NCBI GenBank assembly: GCA_019096065.1
Contig: JAGUCH010000001.1
Span: 8,060,001 to 8,124,000 of the forward strand
Length of the DNA stretch: 64,000 bases
Direction of reading: 5' to 3'
From: Paracyclopina nana
Lineage: Eukaryota; Arthropoda; Copepoda; Cyclopoida; Cyclopettidae
Within the stretch, counting starts at the first letter, position 1. Each line of letters opens with the position of its first letter. Positions 11,148 to 22,500 of this stretch are shown piece by piece. A program made the position numbers and the translations under genes. A model generated the notes under the pieces. It saw only the letters and a list, made by a program, of their open reading frames with translations. It was not told the DNA's origin and searched no databases.

Positions 11148-11619
11148 TTTGAGCCAATTCTCCTTCTTCTTGAGCGAATTAACAAGCTTTTCAAACCACA
11201 ATCCACCAAAATAACCTTGTTAGGTCAATACTAACATCATTACCAATTTTTTGAAAGCAGCTGTTCATAGCCGCTAAGCTTTCACCCTCATTGCGCATAG
11301 TGGCAGAAGAGCAACATATTGATGCAGGTATGGATATGCGCATGGGCTGAAATTAGTAGCTACAGCCAAAATATTTTAGCAGGAAATAGTTAAAAGAGCC
11401 ACGGTATGTCTTGCTTCCTCATGTTGCATACATAGCTTCACTGCCTATGATTGAGGCATTTTTATGGACATTATTAGTTACATCACAACCTCGTCACTAC
11501 AAACGTAGCAGAAATTGATGACTTTGGAATTGAATGTTTATTTTAGTGAGCTTCGCATGGCTTGTTCATGCTGCTTCTCAATTTTCATCGTGAAAACGTG
11601 ATCAAAGCTGCTTTCTCTT
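11148..11619. other. Probable DRC4 promoter region, no gene seen
   Basis: The sequence upstream of the DRC4 start contains no recognisable coding exon. It should hold the DRC4 promoter and 5' UTR, but I see no clear TATA box. Confidence 0.4.
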
Positions 11620-12420
11620 TTTATATACTGTAATACGATTTCCTCGTGTTATAATTCAGTTTACCGATCCGACTCAGCTCTTTTATGTCACATTTCTTTC
11701 TAAGCAATTTGGGGGATATTAAATACTTAACGGCCCTGGAATCAAATTTGAGGGATTTTAAGCAATTTAATGCCCCTCATAATTAATGGATGTAATCCAA
11801 ATTCCAAAGAAGTTGGAAAAAGACATCATCCAAGGTTTGAACTTTAGACAGTTGGATTAGCAATCCAATGCTCTAACCACTGAGCTATGGAAACAACATG
11901 AAGATTGGATGCTATGTACAGGACTTTAACCATAACTTAAGCCAGATAAAGAAATAAAAAAAGTTAAGAAGGAATGACTGGGGTTTGAACCCTAGACTGC
12001 TGAATCAAGAGCCAAGCGCTCTAACCATTGTGCCATAGGAGCACCTCTGCTAATTGAATCTTAAAAGTCTTTTTTATTGCTCCCAAACAACGGGATGCTA
12101 GCTCATGAGAGCCACTGACATTCACATAGCAACTAAAAACCGAGCAGTATTTTCTAGGGCACGGGGCAACCCGGTAACTTCATTAAAACACTCAAAAATC
12201 GTATTACAGAATATAAAATTGTATATTTTGAGCTAGGGCACGTAAAGTAGGGTCATTAAAGAGCTGACCTCGGATTTTAAAATGGAAAAACACTCGTACA
12301 ATTACAGCCCTCGCAGGCTCGGGCTAGTAAAGCTGTATACTCGAGTTTTCCCATTTTAAAATCCTCGCTCAGCTATTTAATGACCCTACTTTACGTGCCC
12401 CAGCTCGAAATAAATAACTA
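11620..12420 (-). repeat. Dispersed repeat copy 1: two tRNA-like modules plus terminal hairpin
   Basis: This 800 bp unit is about 85-90% identical by eye to 24341-25119, from tttatatactgtaatacg to cgaaataaataacta. Read on the minus strand it carries two modules with polymerase III-type boxes. One is at 12045-11978 (TGGCACAATGGTTAGAGC, then GGTTCAAACCC); the other at 11894-11831 (TAGCTCAGTGGTTAGAGC, then AGTTCAAACCT). A large imperfect hairpin lies at 12230-12407. The acceptor ends of the modules do not pair, so these are tRNA-derived sequences, not working tRNAs. Confidence 0.75.
12230..12407. repeat. Long imperfect hairpin in repeat copy 1
   Basis: The left arm begins gagctagggcacgtaaagta and the complement of the right arm begins gagctggggcacgtaaagta. 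The arms match for about 75-85 bp and meet near 12315. Confidence 0.8.
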
Positions 12421-12843
12421 TAATTTTACATGGTAAACAAAATCATAAGTCCGTCTTTTTCCTTCTATAATCTGAAGCTGCAGAGGACAGAGAGCTTGAG
12501 GCTGAGCAGAAAAAATTACGCTTGTCATGCAGTGCCAACTTTTCCGGTACCGATAAGGCTTTCCGCATTGGGTTCTCCAAAGCGCCGAAGTTGAGAGGCT
12601 TAGACGTCGTTGCACCTAGAATGATGGGTCAACAAAGATCTTTTTACTTTTATGTTCTGAGGTCCGTGACAGAAATTCACCTTTGTGCTTCGAGCGTTGA
12701 ACATGGGCTTCAAAAGCTTTTGTAGCCCTTGACAAGTACTGCAAAAACAAAACTTAAAAGTTGCATAAAATAAGAAGGCAAGCCAAAGCTTATTGAAAGC
12801 TTACAGTACCCTGAGTCTTCCGAGCGAAGAACTTTGCACATAA

Positions 12844-14271
12844 CCCCACAAAACAAAACTCGAAATGAACCTGATTTAATCCTGATTTACTACTAGGCCT
12901 GGATCAGCTGGTTATTTCACCACAATTTTGAGCCCCGTAATTGCGATGCAATTGTCAACATAACAGCGATCAGCTGGTACCCAACCAGTTTTCTGAAAGT
13001 TATTGTAACCAGAGACTTATATAGAAAGAGAAATGCTACTTCTTGCATTCTCACTGCACTCGAGCGCGCGCCAAGTGCTACAAGTGATTTTGGAAACGTT
13101 TGGGTCAGCTGTTCTAATAAAATAGCCAGCGGGCTGTATTGATCCAGAAAGGAAAACGCCAACTGGCACCTCTATTCTACAACTTTTAATTCCTAATAGT
13201 TGGGAAAATATTTATAAAAGACAAAAGATAGCCCTAGCAAATTTGAACAGCTCGTAAAATAGGAATATTTTGGCTAAGTGGACTCATTTAGGAGTTATTA
13301 GCAACCAAAAGTCTGCCCCGGCCCAAATTCAGGCAGCCGCGACCAATATTCCATTGTTGTCTCTTTTGGAGCGTGCAGCAGATCTGCAAACGCACCCCCA
13401 TAAGCCTCGCCCAGTAGCACTTCTCTTGTTATATAAGTCTCTGATTGTAACGTGTTATCACTCCTTCGTTTAACCCAGGTTGAGTTTATGTCGTTATGTA
13501 ACATTAACTTCCGTTCCACCTATGAAAAAAAATTGAGAAAAATCGAATGTGACACGGAAAATTGGTATTTTTGATTTTACCTAGGTGTCAAGGCAGTTAA
13601 TGTTACATAACGACTTGAACTTAATGTTGATAAAACGTATAAGTTCCACTGAGGGTTTTTTTGCCGTATGAGGGCCTAGAATTTCTGGTTGGGTAATTGT
13701 AATCCAATTTTTGCTATGTGCAAAAATTACTTCTTTAGCGGGTTTAAAGTAAAACTTTATGATCAAAATTCAAGAATGGGATCATTAGAGCTTAAATTAT
13801 AAAAAACAACCGCTGTTATAACAAAAGAGTCCAATAATTTGGCAAACTTAAACTGCAAAGGTTTGGTTGACTTTTCTCTTAAAGTCCCGCGCTGCTTTGC
13901 TCGCCGATATTGCACTGCAATTATCTGTAGTAGCTGATCCACTTAAATTGCAGCGCAATTACAAACAGCAGCTGAAATTATGACCAAAATTGCGCTGCAA
14001 TCAGGACTAGCTGATCCAGGCCTTAATCAGGTTTCTTGTACCAAGAATATACATAAAAGCGTAACGGAACCGTATCATAACATTTTTTGCAAAAACTGAT
14101 TTTTTAAAATTAAATTCCTTAAAGACTAATTATGATAGAGGGAAAAAATAATATGCCAGTAATCTATGGACATAGACGAATTGATGTAAATCAAAATTAA
14201 TCAATTTGGACACGATTGATTTTCCAACTGGCTTTACTACAGATTTACTACAGACTTTTTGTTTTGTGGGG
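12844..14271. mobile_element. Foldback-like inverted-repeat element
   Basis: The ends CCCCACAAAACAAAA (12844) and TTTTGTTTTGTGGGG (ending 14271) are exact complements. Further inverted pairs lie inside: GGCCTGGATCAGCTGG near 12897 against CTAGCTGATCCAGGCC near 14007; gtaaccagagacttatatag near 13007 against its counterpart near 13430; and CGTTATGTAACATTAACT at about 13491 against AGTTAATGTTACATAACG at about 13597. No convincing target duplication or transposase ORF was found. Confidence 0.65.
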
Positions 14272-14628
14272 AAGTAATAAGCCGAGCAACTTGTTAATGT
14301 CACCATTAGAATACCAGTGCATTTCTAAATTCCCAACAAAGCTATAAATTGAATTTTGGAAGCTTGGAAGCATCGTGTACTCAACTAGCCATCTCACAAG
14401 CACATCAACACTGTTTTCTTTTTATCATTATGATGTTTCGGGCATTCAAATACCTTATGACCTTATTTCTACATAGCATAGTAATGATGAAAACACTTGC
14501 TTAGGATCGGGCCTTAACATGCGTACGTTGATTCCACTTAAAAAAACCTACGAAGTGGTCTGTTCCGAATTAACAATAAGCTCCACTATTACAAGACCAT
14601 TTCATTGATGGTGTAACTTTAGTTTGGT
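14272..14628. other. Intergenic, no gene seen
   Basis: Short AT-rich spacer between the foldback element and the 3' end of the unrecognised gene. Nothing else could be supported. Confidence 0.4.
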
Positions 14629-16475
14629 CTATTGTGGAGCACTACCGATGATAAGGCTTACTTTAGAATTAGCGTCTTCAGCTTGTTTATTGACCGATGA
14701 TGGAGCTTGCTCGAGCTTCATTTGCTCGTAGAGGTGTCGAGAAAAAATTGGCTGTTGATCAATGGCCAAATTTGGCCTGTTGTCGTCTTTGGGCTTCTTA
14801 GGATTAGCATTATTGGGAGATGGATCTGGTTGATTCCACTGCAGCAACGTCGTTACCTTAAACTGTGAAATTGGAGCACTGATAACAAATAAGAAGGATT
14901 AATTTGACTTTTTCTTTCCTTGATTAATCTTCCGCCGTGCGAACCATAGTCACCACTCATCAGAGATTCATCTATTTTTGATACTCGATACAAATTTAGT
15001 TTAAACAGTTGCACTCATTTCTCACCAACAAAGTGGTCGATCACAACATTTTTGCTACAATACATGGCCATTGTCTGCCCCTTGCTTGATGAATTGGTCG
15101 TCGAGTCGCAAATTACTTTCAAATGAGGCGGTAAAAGTTGCGATAGCTTTTCAGCAGATGTTCCGACGTAGCCACAGCAAACTTGAGTAGCATTTGTCTA
15201 CGAGGAAAGCTGAGTCTCAGTTTGGAGAATTTCCATTAACTAAGATTTTCGTACCTTGTTTAATAACGTTTGCCCAAGGAAATTACAGAAGCTCACTGTG
15301 TGCGAAGTAGGGGCTAGAAACCTTGGCAAGAAGATTACCAAAGAGAGAGATAGCCTAAAAATGAGTATTAGGTGCAAAGCCAGCAAATGAGATTTTCAAA
15401 GCAATGACCAAGCATGGATTACTCACATTAATTGATTTTTTCCTCTCGGATACAAGTTGAGCTGCATGTAGCTCTCAAATGCTTTCATTTTCTCCACTGT
15501 CACTTTTTCGCAGTCCTGAATTGATTTGCAAAATAAGTTATCCATATTGTTGCGAAGCTTTTTAGATCTTAGAAGATTTCTCTTCTTCTATAGTCTGGCT
15601 GCTAGATTCAATTAAAATCTGAAGTGGACAATCGAGATGACTTGGGGTCATCAGGCTCAATTGCGTATGTACATAAGTAAATATTTCAATATGTGCTTAA
15701 TAAACCTGGATCTTCATCTAGCACTTACTTTGAATTCATTTTTGTTCCACAACAAAACAGTAATTGGTGGCTTTCTTGAGTGATCCACATCAACAACGTC
15801 TTGAAATGCGCTTTTTCCGGCTTGGATGCTTTGCGTCAAAGCCAACGTGGTTTGATACGAATAATTGGATTGTAAAATGACCAGGCTGGCATTTTCAGGT
15901 AAATTCAACGTATCCCCTGATTTCTGAGCAAAGAACATTTATCAAAGAAACCTAACCACTTTTGTAACCTAAGCCTATGCCCACGATCTTAAAGGCAAAA
16001 ATCACACAGTTAGATGTTAAGATGTGTAAGTACCAGGAATGCATTGATCGTTTTCAAATTGGCAGGACTGCATTGCATCAAATCCAGTACAGCCATTGAA
16101 AACTCTTTTGTCAGAGATTCTTGCTCCATTTTGCACAACTGATATGGGAGAGGGTACGCAGTTCCACTTCCCAAGATGAGCTCAAAAAGGCTCTTCGAAA
16201 ACGCGCTAGTGTCAATCAATCTCTCCACAGCGCTATTGTGCTGTATTTCGTAAGGGGAATTACCTGTCAAAAGTTTCTTCGTTAGGGTTTACTAAGCACC
16301 TGCTTCACCAAGATTATATCATTAAAATACATGCCGGTGCATGTAAGAAATAATTGCTTCATTTCCTTTTTACGAGTACGCTGCTATGAAGATAGGTGGC
16401 AATGCAATGTAATATATAGAATAAATACAAAAATAATGCTTGGTAATTGCAAGGGCTTTTTAAGAGTCATACACA
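14629..16475 (-). CDS. Unrecognised multi-exon protein downstream of HERC1
   Basis: I do not recognise this protein. Five internal exons join cleanly in phase: 16263..16034, 15923..15729, 15515..15427, 15354..15255 and 15197..15026, encoding about 260 residues. Visible segments include ERLIDTSAFSKSLFELILGS, NLPENASLVILQSNYSYQTT, RKPPITVLLWNKNEFK, KMKAFESYMQLNLYPRGKNQ and a Cys-containing part (VCCGYVGTSAEKLSQLLPPH). A hydrophobic LSLSLVIFLPRFL could be a short membrane or core strand. The start is unresolved: the first exon begins at an acceptor (ttttgacag), and the best candidate start is an ATG near 16474 with a donor after 4 nt. The 3' end is also unresolved: a frame at 14847-14629 (NPKKPKDDNRP..., ending IIGSAPQ) looks protein-like but does not join in phase to the previous exon. 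Confidence 0.55.
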
Positions 16476-16504
16476 TTTAACTTTTTCTGCTGAGCTGAAG
16501 GGTT

Positions 16505-16510
16505 TTATTT
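16505..16510 (-). promoter_or_regulatory. Poly(A) signal overlapping the HERC1 stop codon
   Basis: On the minus strand the sequence GGC-TAA-ATAAAACCC places AATAAA across the HERC1 stop (stop at 16511-16509). The HERC1 3' UTR may therefore be very short, leaving little space before the next gene. Confidence 0.5.
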
Positions 16511-19500
16511 AGCCAAGATTATTGGCATTCCTGACAAGCATATAGTTATCCATATCAATGCAGCGGCAATGCTTAATGGCGTAGAGCATTTTCTGAGCCA
16601 TTACTTTCTTGGAGCAGTAAGGTGGTAACCTGAGCTGAAAGAAGCAAGTTTGAGCGGTGGGGAGGCCATCCAAAGGCCCGTCAACGAGTAGAACTTGGAA
16701 TCGCTGATTGAAGTCTACTGGATTGCTAGGCAATCTTGATCGTCCCGATACAAAAATCATGAACAGGACTTTTTCATCATCTGTCATTTCCTCAAGAATT
16801 TGCCAAAGCCATTCAATCATAAGGCAACCAGCTTCTGAATTTCTGTACTTGGCTACAGACTTTAACACTTCAATTGAAATCTTGGGCAGTCCCGAGACAA
16901 GCTTCTCCAAAGCCGAAACTGGCATCAAATCTATTATGGGAACTGGGGCCAATTCGCAAATGCCTTCTCTGATTATGTGCGCGACGGGAGCCATTTCTTC
17001 AAGCCTTTGCCTCAGGGCAGCTTCCACAAAAACTCGACAATTTTGCAACGTCAGCGCTATGTTCTCGGACTTTGGAAACAAAGCCACTCGCCTTCCGGTA
17101 AATGTAGTGCCGACAAAAGTCTCACTAGGGAGCACTTCTCCAAACTGTGTCTCGCTCAAAATTCCCTCTGCCTCAAGATCCAGAAGGTTCTTCAAACTTC
17201 TTGCGTACAAGTAGTCAACCTCTTCCAGATCTTCCCAACCAATTGAAGCACATGACAACAATTTCCACACGATTGGAGCAAGATTGACCGCAATCGGCTT
17301 GTTGGTGCGTATCGAGACGCCAATCAAAATTCCCAGAAAACGGAAATGCTGAGCTTTCAGAGGCGTCAAATCATCAGCATTGAGCAAGAACTTGTCACGG
17401 TGCAATCCAACATCGTCCTTTCCATTGGGAGTAGGGATGAGCAGGTTCAATTGCGACCTCGGGTCGGAGACCTCTCGGCACATCTCGCTCATTGTGTCGT
17501 CGAACACTCCTCCGGCATCATCAGCTCCCTCCCCAATAAGCTTGACTTTCCATGCCTGACTAGGCAGCCTCAACGTCTGAGATCCAAACGCTAATATCTG
17601 ATTGGCAATTTGAGCAAAGATCGTTGACGAACTGGAGATGCACCCATCTTCAGGTATCCGATTGCATTTAGCTCGCCGCGGAAACTTGTGCTTTGCTGGT
17701 CGCCGTTTCGTCACCGATTTCAGGTGCCGCTTCACTGACACCTGTTGAATGGCTAATTTGCCGAAAGCCATCGTGGACTTCAAAGTTCGCACCATGGGAA
17801 GGTCGTAGACTGAAGGGTTCAGCGTGGCTCGGACCATGTCGCAGCTCAGGGGATCATGGGCATCAGGCTTGGAGTAATTGCGGGGTATAAGTCTCCATGA
17901 GTCTTTGACCAGATCAGAGATACAATTAAGCTTGACAAGTCGATCACGCAGTCCTTGCAAACTCAAATGTTGCAAAGCTTCATATTTCTCAGGAACTGCT
18001 TCTGGTATGCCGAATTCATTGATGGTTTTCGGCGTCAATGGAATGCTGGTCCAGACCGCAGAATGCAAATTTCCAGCAGATATTTGGCGAACCTTGACGC
18101 CACTCAAGCCTGGGATAAGGGTAGGCTTAGATACTACATCTCCAAAAAGGCTGATGTCAAGGCCTAATTGTGAGTTGTAGTTGTTGCCCCATCCCCACAC
18201 TTCACCCCGACTGCTGAGGGCCAAGGTGTGCTCGACGCCAACACTGATGTCAGCAACATGGACGCTTTCCAGCCCTGGAACGAGCATCGGCTTATACATC
18301 TTGGCATCAGCCTCGTCGAGTCCGCCAGTCCACACAAAATGGCCACACGTAAACACTTTTCCGTTGTCAGTCAGAAAGACTGAGAACCGCTTTCCAGTCC
18401 CAATTTTGACCACCTTGTGACCCTTCAACTTTTCAATCACTGTCGGAGCTCCACTCATGTTGCAATGCCCATGTCCAAGCTTTCCATATTCGCCATCCCC
18501 AAAGGACCAGGTAGTCATTCCATCGCTGGATACACAGAGTGTATGATTGAACCCGCATGCAACTATGCCGGCGCTTGTAATTCCGGGCACTTGCTCAGGG
18601 ACGTTTTTTATCATTCCACCTATGGCGTTGAGTCCAAGTCGACCTGAGTCACCACAGCCAAACGTCCACAGCTTGCCGTCGTTGGTGACCACTGCGGAAT
18701 GCTTAAATCCGGCAGAGACGTAGTGCCACTCACGCACAGATGGACCTTTAGACTTGATTCCGTTGATGATTTTCGGCCTCCTCACTCGATCAGTGGAGCC
18801 GTGTCCCAACTTGCCATATTCGCCATCGCCCCAGCTGAATACTTCTCCCGAGGCTGCGACAGCCAGTACGTGACCACCCTCGCCGACGGAGCACGATATC
18901 TGCACAATTCGAAAACCACGCAGAGCAGTAATCCAATGCAAGCTTAGCAAGTCGTCAGAATTGCCATGACCCAACCGACCATTTGAGCCCTCGCCGCAAG
19001 AGTAGACGTCCCCATTGGAGTTGAGCACGAAGGTGGCGTTTTTGCCGCATTCAATTTGCTGCGCTTGAACCAAAGATTTGCCCAGACTAGGTAATTGTCC
19101 GTCAAGGTTGTTCATTATGTCCTTGGCAGCGTCAGCCAGCTGGCCTTCTTTGTTGCGACCAAATAGGAACGCAAGGCACGGTCCATCTAGTTGCCAGTCA
19201 ATGGGTCGTTCCGAAGCCCATCTCACCAGTTGAGCGTCCTGATGTAGCAAAACTGGATCACGCGACATCATGTTCAACTCACGGATGGCTTTGATGGCAG
19301 TTATCATCCACTCCCAGACGTCTTTGTGGGCAGGTATATCCACCATCTTTCCGCTGGGAATATCCACGCTCAATATTTCAGAGCTGTGAAACACAGAGTC
19401 AAGGGAGAAGACTTCGCAAAAGCTAACGATCGACTTGAAAAATGGGGACGCCATCAGGCTTCGGTTTTCTGGGAGCTCGTTAACCTTTTGCAACTGAATC

Positions 19501-22500
19501 AGGCTTGCCATATGAGATAGCAGGTACTTGAGACACACTGTGTCACTGAACAGCTCTTCAGCCTTGCCCATAAATGCTGCTCTGCAAGCCGCAGCTATTT
19601 TCACATTGTCCATGTTAAACTCTTGATCATAATTGGTGGGCATGAGGACTATGGTCACATAGCTGGCGCTTTTGTTGGACATGGTGAGCCTACGATGGCC
19701 GAGCCACTTCAAATCGGTCGGAGGACCTTCCTTGATCGGGTCAAATTTCACGGTTTGAATCACTGTCTTGATGGCCAAGCTCCAAATGTTGACCACACCA
19801 TTTACACCGTCCGGGCTGTGGCTACCTGTGGCCAAAAGGTCACCATTCGAATGAAATGAGATCAAGCCCACTGCTTGGCCTTCGTGACCCCACAGAAGTT
19901 GCTCGTGCTTGAATTTACACCCATCGAACTGCCACAAGGCAACGCCTCCGTCACGCTGACCGGCCGCTAAAATCTGCGACGACATGGGGCACACATCGAC
20001 AGAAATGACCTTGCTTGGGTGCGGGAGGCAAGATAAAACCTCGTAGAGCTCATGCTGGTTCTTCTTCCACACGCACACATCAGATACGTGGAGGCTCCAA
20101 GCGACAATCACACTCTCACAAGATGAAATCACCACTCCGTCAATGCTGGCCAGAACCGACGGGAGATTTTGGTGCAAGAAAAGATGGTTGCTCTTCCTCT
20201 CCAAAAGAGTCACATTTCCACTGCGAGAAGCAACGAGCAACTTTTTGGTTTGTGGCAGCCACATCATCTTGAAAATAGCATCTGAAATTTGGGTGTAATT
20301 ATTAGAAGCAAGTTGTATCTCGAGTATTGGAATTTCTTCCAAGCTAGAGTTACCTGAAAAGGCTTGGAATGGGGACGACTGAGAATTCGGTGAGAAAACC
20401 AAACCATTAGAAGTTCCCAGAACAAACAAGCTATTGGATGCCATGGATGACCCATCGACAGCGGTCAACTTTGTGCTGGGCCCGAATTCAAAGGTCATTT
20501 CCAGAGGCTCTCCACAATGGACTGGATCCCATATGTAAATGACCGAGTCGGAAAACCCGATCAAATCGTGCGACAATCGCTCATCTTCTTGGTAGTCGCT
20601 CAAAGGGGAGGTCGACCAAACCAAGTCATTGATGGCGTCGCCGTCGTGCCTAAGTAGATTTGCATAGCCCTCTTGATTGACGATATAGGTTGACCCAGAA
20701 TCAGTCATGACGGCTAGAAACTGCCCATTGGGGCTAGGCTTCAAGAGCGTCACAGCGCTATTACCATTTGAGGGCAGATTCCACTGAAGTTGGGCCATCT
20801 CCGGTAGAACCGCCTTTTCATCAACGTGTGAAATGGCTTTGAAAACGGAAACTTTGCGAGTGACAACGTGTCTCAGTATCTTGACCAATACTTCCAACGC
20901 CCATGGTTGCTTCGATGTCTTCGTGGAGAGCACAACACAAGCAAGGGCATCATAGAGCTTCACATCTGTTTCATCCAGCAGAAACATCCTGGGATTTTCA
21001 ACTCCGCTCTCTTTCTTTGAAACAGCCTCATCATCGCTCACAGCATTATCATCATCAAGACGATGAAGCAAAGCATTGACTAAATCTTCGGTGAGCGAGC
21101 AAGTCGCGTGGTCAAAGCCAACACTGCCTTGATTCATCGCTATCACCACAAGGTTTTGCGAGCATATCTTCAAGGCCAACTTTTTGGCGGTCTCATCGCC
21201 CAAGGCGACTTCACACATCACTTTCCGAATCAATTGACAATTCTCCTCGCTCAATTTGCTGCGTTTCCAGATGTTCCTCGACCAAAACACAAGGAGCTTG
21301 AAGAGAAAGTCCATATTGGAAAGATTGTTTTTGGCCAAAAACTCTTTCCATTTGTCTAAGTCGTTGAGTAAATATGGACTTTTTTGTGCCATTGCTGCCA
21401 TGACGACCTGATTTGAGAAGGGCAACCTATTTTCGTGGATTAATCGTTGAAGTGAAGGCATTAGGATTGGGCCTGATGATGTCCAATCAGAGACTTTCTC
21501 CAGGATCGTGTCAGCAATCAAGTCATCTTCCCTAGACCTCAATGGGCCTTTCGGGTCTTGAATAGAAGCCAGGCCGAGGGAGAGGTCGCCGATTTGTGAG
21601 TCACGAACATATTGAACTTTGTTGCAAGAATTCAATCCGAGGCTTGGCGCCAATTCCTCAAAGCGAATTGACAAATTTAAAAGTCCTTTTCTTTGAGCCT
21701 CAGTCAAGCCTACGAAGAAGCAAGAAAAAAATGTTTTTAAAAAGTGAGTAGAACTACGCGCAATTTGAAAGCATCTTTGGGTACGATTTCAATTTTTGAT
21801 TGGCTGAAAAAAGTGGGATATTGAACTACTCAATTAATTCCTGTTTATTCCAAGATGCTCTTGCTTTATGAAATACTTCATAAAAGCAAAATAATCTAAA
21901 ACGTATTTCGAAACTGATATATTATTGGCATTTTGAGCGAATATTTTAGTTTTGCCATGAACCTACGCAGGAAGGAAAAAAGTGCCAGTAACAATTATAG
22001 AGGTCGTATTCCAACTTGCCTCACGCAACCAATATTCTGTCATTAGTTGGAGGGTGCCACAGTAGTCCAAGTAAATAAAAAAAGCGCTAAATTCAAAAAG
22101 TCCGCTCCCTCTTGGCTCGCGTAAATTTGAGCGCACGCTAGTGAATGATGCTAGTGACGTATTAAGCTGATTTGGATTTTCTCCAACAAATTTGTCCTCA
22201 TTTGACTCTTTCTATTAGTGGCAGATTTTTTTTCTAATCAAATAAAGTAACTCTGCCTGATTAATTTCACAGAATTCTATTTATTCTGTCAGAAGCCCTT
22301 CCATAGCATAGTTAGACCGCACGTGTAGCTTTTTTCAGCTGTTAGTTCACCTTACATTCTTGATCATCTTGAAACTAGCTAATAAATTAGCTTACCAAAT
22401 TTTGAAAAATTAAAATCGAGTGGCAACTTTACGGGCTCGAGCTTGCGAGTGCCAAGTAATACTACTAGATTTTTATTTTGTAAACTGAGCTCTGATATTT

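Noticed and set aside
11831..12045. Two candidate tRNA genes (minus strand)
   Set aside because: A and B boxes are present, but the acceptor stems do not pair and the sequences recur within a dispersed repeat; treated as tRNA-derived.
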